A stretch of 64,000 nt of DNA from Chondrus crispus (Eukaryota; Rhodophyta; Florideophyceae; Gigartinales; Gigartinaceae): NCBI RefSeq assembly GCF_000350225.1, contig NW_005179010.1:165402-229401 (forward strand), in the 5' to 3' direction. The notes beneath the pieces were generated by a model. The model saw only the letters and a program-made list of their open reading frames with translations, made no database searches and was not told the DNA's origin. This document shows, one piece after another, positions 1-10,960 of this stretch. The stretch's first letter is position 1. Each line of letters starts with the position of its first letter. Both the position numbers and the translations under genes were made by a program.

Positions 1-44
1 CACCTCCGAAGTGAACGCGGTCGTTCACTCTTGAGGAGGAGGCC
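1..44. repeat. Hairpin motif, first copy
   Basis: An imperfect inverted repeat with core arms TGAACG and CGTTCA and an outer CCTC/GAGG pairing. A second copy lies at 5,332-5,372. The two copies bracket a GC-rich region that has its own unusual coding frame. They may be remains of the two ends of one element. The left side runs off the window. Confidence 0.5.
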
Positions 45-2795
45 CCAACCGCTTCGTCACCGCGTATTTAACACGTCGCGGTTAGGAACAGATGACGCGT
101 ACGAACGGACAAACGTACCCAACCGAGGCGGCCAACGAAAGCGCGAGAAGCCAAAACGTATTGACCGTCAAGCTCATCGAACACGACCGACGTCGTCAAC
201 ACAGCGCGAAAAGCGAAGACAGTACGGACTGTACAACGAAAATGGCAAGCCCTGGAACATCAAATACAGAAGGGGAGTATACGATCTCCCAAGATACGCG
301 AGAGCGTCACGATAACACTCGCCGATCGAGTGCTCGAATCGGAAAACAAGAGCGACGCCAATACGTATGGACAGTCCAAGCTCACTGCGCGACACACAAA
401 TACCAAGCGGCTCGAACCGCTGGTAACGACGCGTGTCGCGTAGTTGCTAACGAGAAGTACGAGGGCGACGTAACCCTCCTAGCCAGAAAATGACGCGAAC
501 GGTTGCGACGAGCTCCACGCGTAGGGAGACTCATGATCCCGCGACCGCGCACGACTGAAGAGGTACCAATGGGAAAAGGGCGAGCCTACAAGAATTAAAA
601 AGCCACGCGGGGCGCCCAAACCCTAAGTCAATCCGTTACCACGTACCCAAAATAATTTGGGGGAACGGACCAAAAATAGGTGAAAAATAAGGTCCGAATG
701 ACACTGTATGCCAAGCCACCGCCGCCGAGGGCCTAGCAACAAACCGCCGCCACCCCCCTCGAAAATAATCAAAAACAGAGGGATGACGCACAGTGGGGCA
801 AGACGCACGTGCGCACGTGCGCATATGACCGACAGGACAAGTGTCGACAGGGGCGACACGCAATCGGACAGCGGAGGTCAGCGCCCGGAGCAAGTTGCCC
901 TTCGCTGGGGTAAGAGCCATCCCGCACTGAGAGGGCACCGGAGCGGAGACCCTGACTCCTCCCCCAGGCGAATACCCCGACACGGTCGCGCTCGTGCCGC
1001 CCAAGGGGCCTACGACGAAGCTGTTGCAACCTACCGAACCAGCGCGCGGCGCGCGCTGGTGCACCGCGCGCCCGAATCCGGGTCCCGAAAAGTCGCCCGG
1101 ATTCCCTTCTGCAGGGTCGGAGGACACGCGGGCGTCCGTCTTACGTCAGACCGACGGTAAAAGTCACCATTGCGAACCGGTTACCCGAGGAACACGCCAC
1201 GAACACCTCCCCACACAAGATCAAGGACATCGTGCGCCGCGCCTGGGTGCTGCGCGAACCAAGGATGCAACGCCGCGGCTCACCGCGAGACCAAGTATGA
1301 CACCGGCGCGACATGCGAGTCGCGCCGAACGGGGACGCCGTAGAGCGCGCGGAGTGACGGAACCCATCCCCATCGCGAAGGACGTGCTGCTCTCGGCGCA
1401 GCGCAACGTCCCGCGGCTGCCCGATATCCGCGACGGACGCGATCTGCACGGTACCTCATATAGCACCCCGCGTCGCCCCTTGGGCGTGTATGCCCGGAAC
1501 CGTACCGGAGGGCGGTACGAAAAGGCCCCTCGACGTTCTCACAAACCAAGCAGGCGATGAACCGGCGGATGTCTAACCCGCCGGTAAGAAGATCTTCCGC
1601 AAGCTCGCGACGCCTGGGCTCGACTTGATCCTGCGCAACCGTGTTAAGTACGCGCTCACAGGACGCAGAGCGTACAAGATGACTATGAAGCACTTCTGTG
1701 AGCTCGCCGACGCGCTGGACGCGATCTTGAAACAGACCTCTACCTGAAGGAAACTATGACGCAGAAAAAAATTCGGCCGGACTATGCGCAAAGATGGCCG
1801 CGCCATGCGCCGCTCATCGATGAAGTCGGGCATAGGGATACGAGACGCATACACCGCGCTACGACATGAGTTAGGGCCGAAAGGGGCGGAAGGGGACAAA
1901 ACAAAGAGGAGTATAGGAGGTTCCGTGTAAGTGCGGACGGCAGCCGATGTGGTGATACGAGGTGCGGTCGGAAGATGTACCGGCCGCCGGCGTGGATAGA
2001 AAAAAAATGAAGGGCAGATGCCACTTTTCTCGCGATGACATATCAGGGGAGTCCTACCTCCCCTCGCCGACAAGAAAGAAGGTCAAGAAGATGGAGGAGG
2101 GACGTTCGCCCTGCCTTCGACCCAACGAGACACCCAGACGCGCTCGAATGGGGCACGCGGGCGAGACGAGAAGCGAAGTGCACTACTGTCTCCCTTGAAC
2201 TATCGAGCAATTGCGATGGCTACAATATCTGGGGACAGCCCGCTCGCGTAAAATTTCGAGGAGTGCGGCAAAACCGCGGACACGCTGACCGACTCTTTAA
2301 CGAACGAGAGGATCCTTTACGACTAAACGTACGGAGGCGGGGTGGTCCGATCACCCACAAGTTTCCGCGACGCCCTGCCACCGCGCCTCGACGACTCGTA
2401 CGGCAGTCGCGTAGGGAAGACCGCGCAGAAGGAGGAGAATCCCCACGTGGGACGGGGAGCATTTTTGGCAAACGTAGGGGGTCCTCTTCGCACCCTGACG
2501 TGTTTTTCGTTTAACACAACAGTTGTGTACTGGAAAACGGGGTGAGGGCCGCGGAGCGTACGTGACGTGAAGGGGACCCTCGATTTCTGACCTCACACCC
2601 CTCGCTCGCCCCATCGAACGGAGTGGGGTGCCAAGGCCGTAACGCAAAGAAGAACAAAAAAGAGGAAGAAAGAGTCGGACGGTCCGTCGGTGAGCGACAT
2701 CACGGACCGACGCCAAGTAAGGAAAAAGGATCTATCGATTTTACGGGAAAGCACGAGTCGAGGAAGAAACCTCGAAGTATAGCAGGGCCGCACGA
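45..2795. other. GC-rich region without a recognised gene
   Basis: Open frames occur on both strands, as expected in GC-rich DNA, and none shows a family I know. The only stretch that reads like protein is on the plus strand near 1,490-1,747 and is listed separately. The region lies downstream of the minus-strand 840-codon frame and may be the rest of the same element. Confidence 0.4.
1490..1747 (+). pseudogene. Possible coding fragment, unknown
   Basis: From ATG 1,490 a frame runs to TGA 1,745, interrupted by one TAA at 1,574. The part after the TAA has C/G-ending codons and a plausible amphipathic composition (KKIFRKLATPGLDLILRNR and following), ending cleanly at a stop. I recognise no family. 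It could be the tail of a protein of the GC-rich element that spans 1-5.4 kb, or chance. Confidence is low. Confidence 0.2.
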
Positions 2796-3902
2796 CTACT
2801 GGCTCGTGCCATCAGTAGCCCCTGCCGAACTAGAAAAGTGGGAAGGCTGGGGACAGTAGCTCGGGTGCCGGGGCACCTCTGACCCGAGCTCCTCCAACGA
2901 GGGCATGGTGCCCTCGCTGTCCCGCGGCCAAACGTGGGCCGACGCGCCATGAGGGAAGCCGCCACCCTCGGCACGGAGGGTTTCGTATCCCGGTTGGGCA
3001 TAAGGATCCTGCACAGCGGGGCGCGATGCAGACGCCACAGTGTGACGGGGTGTCGCGACCCCTCGTTGTGCCGCGACACGGAGATCGTCTCGTTCGCGGC
3101 GGTATCGGTCGCGATCCGCCAGAGCACGCTCGAGAGCCTCCGACTGCCGACGGGACGATTCACGGAAATCTTCTAAGGCTCCTTGAGCTCGGCGGAGGTC
3201 CGTCGCGTGGACCTCCCGCTCCGCGTTGATCCGGCGTGCTTCATCGCTGCGCGTAAGATACCAGCTGGCGAGGGTGCTCAACAACCCGCCAACCTTCCAA
3301 ACCTGACGAGACGAGGTCTCGAGGGCACGAGCCAGGCCGGGAATGGCAAAGATGTCCCCCGGTGATAAGACGAGCTGTGGCGTCGCGGAAGGGGGAGTAG
3401 GGTCTTGATGCGCCAAACTCAGAGGGGGAACAGGCGGAACCCCCAACGCAAATTGAGGAGACACACCGGGTGCCTCCGGCGACTGGAAATTGATCATGCG
3501 CGACGGCGCAAAGGCTGGGACATCGCTGTCCACCTCTCGGTGTCGCTTACGTTGAGCCTCACGACGGGCGGAGCCCACACCGGCCCCTCTCCCCGTGGTA
3601 ATCGGTGAAGGTTGGGGAGAGGCCGGCTCCGCGACGAACGCGTCGGACCGCAGATCGTACAGGAGGAAAGCGCTTCGCTCGCCCGTGTTGTAGTCGGTCC
3701 ACGGGCGATGCGTACGCTCGGAGACTTGACACGCGCGGTGCATAACGGTCAGAACAGAGGCGAGGTCCCACATTGCGTGTTTGGAGTTCACTTCCAGGGG
3801 GTAGAGTGGTACCACGAGGAGGTCGAAAGCAACCCTTCCAAGCAACGCGAGGACCCCAGTGGGCTGAACAAACACGCAACGGTTGATGTGGACCTCGGCC
3901 AT
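2796..3902 (-). CDS. Hypothetical protein with coiled coil (downstream half of a split frame)
   Basis: 368 codons from an ATG at 3,902. I recognise no domain. The middle is Pro/Ser-rich. A long charged stretch rich in Arg, Glu and Ala (about residues 215-275) should form a coiled coil, which suggests oligomerisation. The frame is the same as that of the upstream ORF ending at 3,927, and only one TGA (3,927-3,929) and eight codons separate them. The two may therefore be one 840-codon gene with a nonsense mutation (CGA to TGA fits) or a readthrough stop. A coiled-coil structural protein such as a retroelement Gag is possible but has no motif support. Confidence 0.4.
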   Translation of the reverse strand: MAEVHINRCVFVQPTGVLALLGRVAFDLLVVPLYPLEVNSKHAMWDLASVLTVMHRACQVSERTHRPWTDYNTGERSAFLLYDLRSDAFVAEPASPQPSPITTGRGAGVGSARREAQRKRHREVDSDVPAFAPSRMINFQSPEAPGVSPQFALGVPPVPPLSLAHQDPTPPSATPQLVLSPGDIFAIPGLARALETSSRQVWKVGGLLSTLASWYLTRSDEARRINAEREVHATDLRRAQGALEDFRESSRRQSEALERALADRDRYRRERDDLRVAAQRGVATPRHTVASASRPAVQDPYAQPGYETLRAEGGGFPHGASAHVWPRDSEGTMPSLEELGSEVPRHPSYCPQPSHFSSSAGATDGTSQ

Positions 3903-3926
3903 AAACGCGTTACCCAGGGCCCACGC

Positions 3927-5318
3927 TCACTCACCTTCGAAGTTGTGTACAAGCTCGGCGTGGGCCGGGTGATCGGGGTCTGCACACGCGTAACCAAAAT
4001 GCTTTAAAGCATACGGAAGCAACGCGTGTACGCCGAAAGACGGAAGGGACTCCCGCACAGCTTCCGGCAGCTCGGGGAAGTCCCTCGGAGTGATACCTTG
4101 CTCGAAGGACGCCGATCTGAAAACGCGGTCGTCATCCTCCTCGCAGTGGCGGTGGGTCGCCCAATCGTGGGGCGACACCGCGACTGAGTAGAGGCGCATG
4201 AGGGAGCTCGCCGATTTCTGGAGAGCCACGCGAGCCTTTGAATAGGCATAAGGACGGGGACTCAGGTAGAGCTTCTCAATCTCGGAAAGGATGAACCGTC
4301 GTGGGGCGCCCGGCAGACGAACAACCAGGTGCTCGGCCATGCGGTCGACATAGATGACTTCGCCGGAATTGTACGCGAACGTCCTGTCGCAAGGGATCGC
4401 GTCGAGGATTTGATAGGGAACTCCCCCGCCCTTGCCCGTCAGCCTAGCAAGGACGAGGCTGGCCTCGTCCACGCGACCTGCCTCGTAAATGCGACGCACG
4501 CGCATGAGGTCAGGGCGCAAAACGTCACGCGATAACAACTCCGCGAGGGTGATTCCCGTTCTGGCGTAACGACGCCACGGGAACCTGAGCCGCTTCACGG
4601 GCAACGGCATCGAGCGAGCCAGGGCGGTGCCAAACCACTGGGTGGTGTTGTCGGCCACCTCCGCCCCCGCTTCGAGATTACCTCGGGTCTTCGGAGGCAG
4701 GAGGCCCGGCTGCCGGCAGCTCCCCCATGCCCCATACGACCTGGGGCGCGGCTGGTAAGGCGCGCTCATACGCGGCGCGTCGGACATGTTGTCAGGAGGA
4801 ACCTCTCCGACCTTCCTGCGTACGACGTCGCCTCCTTGGGGCAGCGCAGTCCCCGACGAGACGGGACGAAATTCCATACTCCCGGTGGACCCCGAGGGGC
4901 CGCGACTTTTCTGGAAGGGCGGCAGCGCGGGCGCCGCGGGAGGGAAAAATCCTTCTACGCCGGAAGAATGCGCGACGGAGTCCCCGGAAGAGCCCGGGGA
5001 AGGTACTGTACGAGGGGGCACAGAGGCCCCCGAGAGCGGCAGAAGCGCGGGGAGCCGGACGGAAGGGCCCCCAGACGAAGGACACGCCTCGAGAAGCGAA
5101 GACATGAGGGCGACGACGCGGTAAGCAGCGCGTGAGTGGCAACGACGAGGAACACCCGCGGCGGCGGGTGAGGAGAGGTGGATGAAGATGCAAAACGAGG
5201 GGGCACGGAGTACGGCGGGGACGTAAAGGCGGCAAGGTCGATCGGTGGACGGCGCCGAAGACAACGCCGGATCATAGGGGAACAGGACCAAGGCTCGGGA
5301 AGCGACCGGGTCGGACAT
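3927..5318 (-). CDS. Hypothetical protein, low-complexity N-terminus (upstream half of a split frame)
   Basis: The first ATG in the open frame is at 5,318 (MSDPVAS...); upstream only a TTG at 5,336 is available. The N-terminal ~200 residues are rich in Pro, Ser, Ala and Arg and look disordered. The C-terminal ~240 residues are better ordered, with alternating hydrophobic and charged segments (RVRRIYEAGRVDEASLVLARL and on). I recognise no family. The start lies just inside the hairpin at 5,332-5,372, which could act in the 5' leader. The frame continues past its TGA into the coiled-coil ORF ending at 2,796. High GC and C/G-ending codons separate it from the AT-rich neighbours. Confidence 0.45.
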   Translation of the reverse strand: MSDPVASRALVLFPYDPALSSAPSTDRPCRLYVPAVLRAPSFCIFIHLSSPAAAGVPRRCHSRAAYRVVALMSSLLEACPSSGGPSVRLPALLPLSGASVPPRTVPSPGSSGDSVAHSSGVEGFFPPAAPALPPFQKSRGPSGSTGSMEFRPVSSGTALPQGGDVVRRKVGEVPPDNMSDAPRMSAPYQPRPRSYGAWGSCRQPGLLPPKTRGNLEAGAEVADNTTQWFGTALARSMPLPVKRLRFPWRRYARTGITLAELLSRDVLRPDLMRVRRIYEAGRVDEASLVLARLTGKGGGVPYQILDAIPCDRTFAYNSGEVIYVDRMAEHLVVRLPGAPRRFILSEIEKLYLSPRPYAYSKARVALQKSASSLMRLYSVAVSPHDWATHRHCEEDDDRVFRSASFEQGITPRDFPELPEAVRESLPSFGVHALLPYALKHFGYACADPDHPAHAELVHNFEGE

Positions 5319-5331
5319 GGCTCTCTCACTC

Positions 5332-5372
5332 CTCAAGGTTGAACGCGGACGTTCACTCTTGAGGAGGGGGCC
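5332..5372. repeat. Hairpin motif, second copy
   Basis: CTCCTCAAG and CTTGAGGAG form the outer arms, TGAACG and CGTTCA the inner arms, around a four-base loop. It closely matches the motif at 1-44 and sits at the 5' edge of the minus-strand frame beginning at 5,318. Confidence 0.55.
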
Positions 5373-5995
5373 GTGTGGCTTAACGGCGGTTCGCGATTAG
5401 ATTTAGATCAGATCAATACGAACCACACCCGCGCACACGTGTACCCCCACGTGTACGGAGGACGCGGGACCACACGCGTACACGTGTAGGAGGCCCGTAC
5501 CACCGCGCGCACAGTACGCGTCTCACACGTGTGCTGTCAGCCCCGACGGCTGACAGCATTACAGCGTGGGACGACCCGCGCTACAGTAAGTTACTACGGC
5601 ATACCGGTACTGTAGTATTATGATAGACGCATTGTATACATTAAATACGGGCGCGACCGGCGGCGGCGTAGGGGGACAAGCACGGACTTGTCCACGACCT
5701 ACCGCCTAGGTCCGTCTTCCAGCTTAACTAACGAGCGCGATCTGCCTTCGCGCGCGTTACCCGAGACAAAGCGGGTAGGGGACAGCCGCGTACGCGAGCG
5801 AGCCTCGATCCGCCTCCGCCCGTCCGCGCTGGTACGTTACCCAGCGCTGCTCCGGGGCGTCGAGGCGTAGCTCGGCCCGCGCGTACGCTCGTCCCCGACC
5901 GTCCCGCTCTACCACGCTACCAGGGCCCGCTTCCCTGTCCTGTTAGCTGTGTGTTCTCCCCGTCTTCTCGCCCCTCGAGCGGGGTCTACGTCGAG
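5373..5995 (+). repeat. Hairpin-string element, copy 1
   Basis: A GC-rich noncoding block that starts near a GATTAGATTTAGAT motif and holds hairpins one after another. Clear ones are at 5,534-5,556 (perfect 9-bp arms), about 5,562-5,582, and 5,581-5,615. A diverged copy lies inverted at 36,000-36,610. Matching segments include the GATTAGATTTAGA end, the CAGCC...GGCTG hairpin and the CGGATCCGCCTCCGCCCGTC-like block. It may be an LTR or a non-autonomous element. Its right end abuts the truncated Tnp2-like gene. Confidence 0.6.
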
Positions 5996-7230
5996 CTAAG
6001 TATACACCCCTCTCCGTTGGGGGGTGTTATACTACAGAATGCTCGAGATTTCGGTTTCTTCATCTTCATCCTTTTAGTACACTTTGAATTGGACTCCGCC
6101 TGCGGTTCTGTCCAGTTTGGCTCATAGTAAACAAAGAAGGAAGATACAACTGCATCAAATCTCATGTTCGTTGAGGACGTTACTGCAAACTGGGCTTGTA
6201 TCAATCTGCCCTTCACCGCGTCTCTTGTTTCGAACGTAATGTGAAGAAGGAGCCCTTTTCGCAGTTCCACCGTCACACCATCTTCGGTAGGAATCCGATA
6301 AACAGATAGACTCCCAGCCCTATCCTTGATTATTGGAGTGTCCTCAATATCCGAGAACCTCGGTGTCTCGATTGACGGATCCATATCATGCCGTCTTCCT
6401 TGCACCATCTCCCGCAATTTTGCTGTCGAAAAGTCAGGTTTCGCCCAGTTGCTCGGTCTTACAATCGTGATCGGAGCGCTGTCCTGTGAGGTATAATTTC
6501 CAACGCCAGCCTTCGACCCAGACTTAGACAAATTCACAGCAAACATTTCTACATGACAAGGAACGAAGAAGTTGGATTTCGCAAATGGACGAACACGTCT
6601 CTTCAGAGTAGATGTACTTGGCAGTTTGAGAGTGAGCTGCCTTTCATTCGGTCTCCAGTTCCTGAAGTTGGCAAGTGTCTGATACGCAGTCTCGCTGAGA
6701 CGCGTGCTCCCAGTTGCTGTTATCAGTGATGCAATATTTGTCCAGGTCAATCTAATTCCATCAGAAGCGCTTTCGAACATGCTGTGTATCAGCTCCTCAG
6801 ACTCCTCAGCTTCGTGGGCATTGTCCTGCTCAACGCTCAATCCAATGTCTAATCCAGAAATTCCTTCGCTTTCTTCACAACGGATCGTGTCATTTCGTTC
6901 GGGGTGGGGAGTTGATGGAAGAGCCTCCACACCGTCATGCATGACGCCTTGGTATTCTTGGAGGTAGTTTAAAAGCCCGTCTTTCAAAAGGGAAGCGTAG
7001 GATTCTGACTGACCGTCTAGTAACATGAACTCATCTCATGGACGTTTAGCTAGCTTTGTAGACAGTTGCCTACATGGCCTTGCTCTTTTTCGATGTCTTT
7101 CAAACTGAGGTTCAGAAGAAGATGGTCCGTGCCCATCCGAAGTAATCCCTTGTGATGCAACACCTTCGGAACGCTTTGCATAAGATCTGCGTTTTTTAAG
7201 AACCCAACGACTCTTGCTTTGGCGTCCCAT
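5986..7230 (-). pseudogene. Tnp2-like transposase, N-terminal part, truncated
   Basis: One frame from ATG 7,230 to 5,986, broken by a TGA at 7,036-7,038. It starts with a basic segment and an acidic linker. It then shows a block LPSxSTxxRR...PxxxxNxF...F.V...KxGxK that also occurs in the plus-strand transposase at 15.7-16.3 kb, so the two are relatives. That longer copy carries motifs of Tnp2-type (CACTA/Plavaka-like) transposases further downstream, and I assign this fragment by that link. The C-terminal two thirds are missing: the frame ends where the hairpin-string element begins, which suggests insertion or recombination there. The TGA would fit a decayed Arg codon. Confidence 0.5.
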
Positions 7231-7670
7231 CTGCGACGGTTTCGACCTGTTTTGTAACCAGAAGTGGGTCTGCAGTAAGATTTGGCATGAACCTCGTCAT
7301 TGACAAGACATCGGCAAGCTTACTGCTCTAGAGCCGAAAGAAGGCCTTTTGTCACATTTGGCAATGCATACGGTTGTGCCGTTATTATTAAAGCTTGGTT
7401 CAATGAATAGAAACGGTAAAAAGGATATGCTCCTACTCGCATTTTGATGTGATGCCGCATGCAAAAGCTCAATGAATGGCCGTCGTTGAGGACAGCCATG
7501 CCATACCGAATTCGGTAATTTCAAATTGAGATTTCAGTACCTACATTCTGCTATTGAAACGTGCCCATGAAAATGCAACTTACTTCCACTCAGATACCGT
7601 GCCAGAACTCAGAAAAAGCGGTAGTTTGAAATATCTAGCTACCGGTTTTTCTGAGCACTGCATATATATA
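7231..7670. other. Spacer, no gene seen
   Basis: AT-leaning sequence between the Tnp2-like start and the tandem array. The short open frames show no recognisable feature. Confidence 0.4.
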
Positions 7671-7679
7671 TGCAGGAAT

Positions 7680-8945
7680 ATAGTTCCAGGACCAGATCCA
7701 GCTCTCTGCACGCCCCTCGTCCGCAGTCTTGACCCACCATGCATCCCGTTTTCTGACAGTTTCCTTTCTGGGAGTTGCGTGTTCGGTTGAGATCTCATCC
7801 ACACAGTAAGTGAAGCCACTTCTCCCACAGACTTGACCCACCACGCATCCGTTTTTATAACAGTTTCCGTTCTGCGAGTTGCTTGTTTGAGATCTCATCC
7901 ATAGTAGGTGACGCCACTTCCGCCACAGTTCTGACCCACCACGCATCCATTTTTCTAACAGTTTTCTTTCTGCCAGTTGCGTGTTCGGTTGAGATCTCAT
8001 CCACAGTAAGTGACGCCACTTCTGCCACAGTCCTGACCCACCGCGCATCCTCGTTTCTGACAGTTTGCTTTCTGCGAGTTGCGTGTTCGGATGAAATAGT
8101 TCCAGGACCAGATTCAACTCTCTGCACGACCCTCTTTCGCAATCTTGACCCACCATGCATCCACTTTCCTAACAGTTTCCTTTCTGCGAGTTGCGTGTTC
8201 GGTTGAGATATCATCCACAGTAAGTGACGCCACTTGTGCCACAGTACTGACCCACCACGCCTCCGGTTTTTTGACAGTTTCCATTCTGCGAGTTGCTTGT
8301 TTGTTTGAGATCTCATCCATAGTAAGTGACGCCACTTCCGCCACAGTTCTGACCCACCACGCATCCATTTTTCTAACAGTTTCCATTCTGCGAGTTGCAT
8401 GTTCGGTTGAGATCTCATCCACAGTAAGTGACGCCACTTCTGCTACAGTCCTGACCCACCGCGCATCTTCGTTTCTGACAGTTTGCTTTCTGCGAGTTGC
8501 GTGTTTGGTTGAAATAGTTCCAGGACCAGACCCAACTCTCTGCACGACCCTCTTCCGCAGTCTTGACCCACCATGCATCCACTTTCCTAACAGTTTCCTT
8601 TCTGCGAGTTGCGTGTTCGGTTGAGATCTCATCCACACAGTAAGTGACACCACTTCTGCCACAGTCCTGACCCACCACGCATCCGTTTCTTTAACAGTTT
8701 CCATTCTGCGAGTTGCGTGTTTGGTTGAGATATCATACACCTTATGTGACGCCACTTCTGCCACAGTCCTGACCCACCACGCATCCATTTTTCTAACAGT
8801 TTCCATTCTGCGAGTTGCGTGTTTGGTTGAGATCTCATCCACAGTAAGTGACGCCACTTCTGTCACAGTTCTGACCCACCGCGCATCCTCGTTTCTGACA
8901 GTTTGCTTTCTGCGAGTTGCGTGTTCGGTTGAAACCTCATGCGGA
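7680..8945 (+). repeat. 102-bp tandem repeat array with higher-order pattern
   Basis: About twelve diverged units. The anchor CTGACCCACC recurs at 7,931, 8,033, 8,247, 8,349, 8,451, 8,667, 8,769 and 8,871, mostly 102 bp apart. A variant unit containing a TTCCAGGACCAGA block occurs at about 7,680, 8,097 and 8,517, giving a higher-order period near 418 bp. Since 102 is 34 codons, the unit keeps several frames open on both strands (a 34-residue repeat on the minus strand). I see no independent sign that it is translated. Transitions dominate the differences between units. Confidence 0.85.
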
Positions 8946-9358
8946 GACACGAGTGCGCTGCAGACGGTCGGTAAGTGAGCGCTTTCTCTGTGCAATGCCG
9001 TTTCGCGATTAACTACAAGGCTGTAACGTAAGTTTGCACATTCTCTAACACATTGAAAGTGTCGAAGAACTGTTCTGACCAAGCCTCACAGCGTTCCTTG
9101 TCTCACTGCAGGTCAACCCGCCCGTCGTTTAACTCAGGATCAGGTAAGCCATCAGTGCACCCTCCTTGGTCTCTTAAAATTCTAATCCACCATCATGACG
9201 TACTGTGACTGTAACCGACCTCTCCTGGTATGTTTCTTGGCATTGATTATCGTATTTAACGGAAGCGCAGTGAACCATCACCGCGTTATTTCGGTAATTG
9301 GACAAGGTAGATGTAGTGTATGTAGCCTAACAATACTCTTTGGTTGCTACAAATAAAT

Positions 9359-9438
9359 GTGATGTGAACGCCGCTGGAACCGCCATCGGTTCCATCCTTC
9401 GGGATGGGACCGTTTCTGGACCAGCGGGGTGACATCAC
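9359..9438 (+). ncRNA. Structured RNA candidate (stacked hairpin with TTCG loop)
   Basis: Three nested helices: GTGATGT/ACATCAC (9,359-9,365 with 9,432-9,438), CCGCTGG/CCAGCGG (9,371-9,377 with 9,421-9,427) and CGGTTCCATCC/GGATGGGACCG (9,387-9,397 with 9,402-9,412), closed by a TTCG tetraloop. The 5' strand reads GTGA, then ten bases, then AA, and the 3' strand has TGAC. That resembles the RTGA...AA...GA pattern of eukaryotic SECIS elements with an extra apical stem. However, helix I in its best register uses bases that the SECIS quartet would need. I see no selenoprotein gene upstream. The structure is well supported; the identity is open. Confidence 0.5.
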
Positions 9439-9614
9439 CTTTGCAAGAAAGGTACTGGACTAACATTTCATTGACTGAGAGTAGGTCGGAGCATTACGTG
9501 TAGTGCTGCATTGAAGCTGCGAATGGAGACATATTTTCATTGCTCTGGAGCAGCAAAACATGGTCGTCGGTGGCTGCGCATATGCAGCGATGATCACCGT
9601 CTCATCATTGCATC

Positions 9615-9845
9615 AATGTAAAAGCGTTTGGTCCTGCGATACCTGCCCGTGTACAGCGCCAGCCAGCCATCTACCGCCGCAGGCCAGGTAGAGCCGCTGT
9701 GCCATAACTATGCTGCTTTTCAGCCAATGGCGTTTGGCACTGCGAGACTTACCCGTGTGCAGCGCCGGCCAGTCATCTACCGCCACAGGCCAGGCAGAGA
9801 CGCTGTGCCATAACTATTCCGATTTTCAGCCAATGGCGTTATTGG
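9615..9845 (+). repeat. 106-bp tandem duplication
   Basis: Two diverged copies of a unit that begins with CTGCGA at 9,634 and 9,740. Shared blocks include CCCGTGT.CAGCGCC, ATCTACCGCC.CAGGCCAG and GCTGTGCCATAACTAT, and each ends with TTTTCAGCCAATGGCGTT. It has no recognised coding content. Confidence 0.75.
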
Positions 9846-9942
9846 TAAAAAATGTGCAAAATCGCGACATGAAATCAACAAGCGTTGCTACATTTATGAC
9901 ACATTTTTTGCTGGCCCGGACCAAAATATTTGCGCAGATTTT

Positions 9943-10960
9943 TTATTGCCTCCGATAGGCTGATTTGACCTTCCTGTGCTGGAATTCCAGGCCATTTTTC
10001 TCAACGGCTGTCCCCGAAGGAGACGCTTCTGCAACTGGATCAGTAGCCGAATTTCCTTGGCTTCGTGTACGAGGTCCTCGCGGAATCCTCGACTCTTGAG
10101 CTGATCCAGCTCTTCTGACCCCAGGACCGACGTCCTTGTGTTGGCTTAATGCCATGGTCTGCTCTTAATAAACGAGACCTATCGAACTAATTTATATATT
10201 TCCGACTTCTGATTTCAGTTCCAGATTCTAGGTCGGGCTTCGCAGTTTCCAGATTATAGGTCGGCAGACCACTTATTTAGCGCAATATGCCTGTCAGGCC
10301 GGAACCAGGATCCAACGGTCCAGCAACAACACAACCAACCAACAACAACCAACAAGAGTTGCCTACGGCACAGCCCTACGGAGTGTCCGATTCTCCCTTT
10401 CCCTTTAAGTGGGTTTGCGACCCACAGTAGCTCAAATCTCTGATAGGGGGGCAAAAGAAAGATGCCCGGCCCGGGATGAATGGTGGTAGAGTCATGTACA
10501 GGCAGCTGCTCGGCGAGTTCGGGCGGTGATTCAGAAGCCGGGCCCGATGGGTCGTAAAGCCAATGCTCGCTGAGCGCCTGGTACACCTTATACCCTTGAT
10601 AAGGTCTTCGGCGGGGGCGTCGCAACGAAGCCCGACGAAAATTAGCAAACACGTAGCAGCACTACACCTCCGTACTGCCCGATGGCAAAGTACCGACACC
10701 AGAACGGCCGCAACCTGTATCCGATGGAACCAACACTGTCCTGTCTACACAACAGGACCTTCGAGGGAGACGTCGTCGCAACAGCCTCCGTCCGGGGACG
10801 TAAACAAGTAGCAGCGCTACACCCACGTGTCGCCAGATGGCTAAGATACCTACACCGGTCCGGTCGCAACCAAAGCCGATGGCACCAACAACAAATAAAA
10901 AGAACCAACAAAAGAGCCCGATGACACTGCAAAGGGGCTAAATGCCAGATCAATAATATT
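9943..10960 (-). mobile_element. Fragment of Ty3-like element: leader and Gag N-terminus
   Basis: On the minus strand this matches 58.2-59.2 kb. The frame from ATG 10,155 reads MALSQ...VRR.GS....RGPRTRSQ.NS..DP....SP.GT.VEKN, parallel to the Gag start at 59,032. Upstream (10,250-10,950) the leader shares the ATCGGGCAGTACG module and the block encoding RCDAP.EDLIKGI. Only the leader and about 70 Gag codons remain, so the copy is truncated at its 3' side. Confidence 0.65.

Noticed and set aside
636..1127. 163-codon minus-strand frame
   Set aside because: Composition is that of random GC-rich DNA with competing frames on the other strand.
7680..8945. CRISPR array
   Set aside because: Units are contiguous 102-bp repeats without unique spacers, in a eukaryotic context.
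8114..9082. 322-codon minus-strand frame as a real repeat protein
   Set aside because: A 102-bp unit keeps frames open by itself, several overlapping frames are equally open, and no motif supports one of them.
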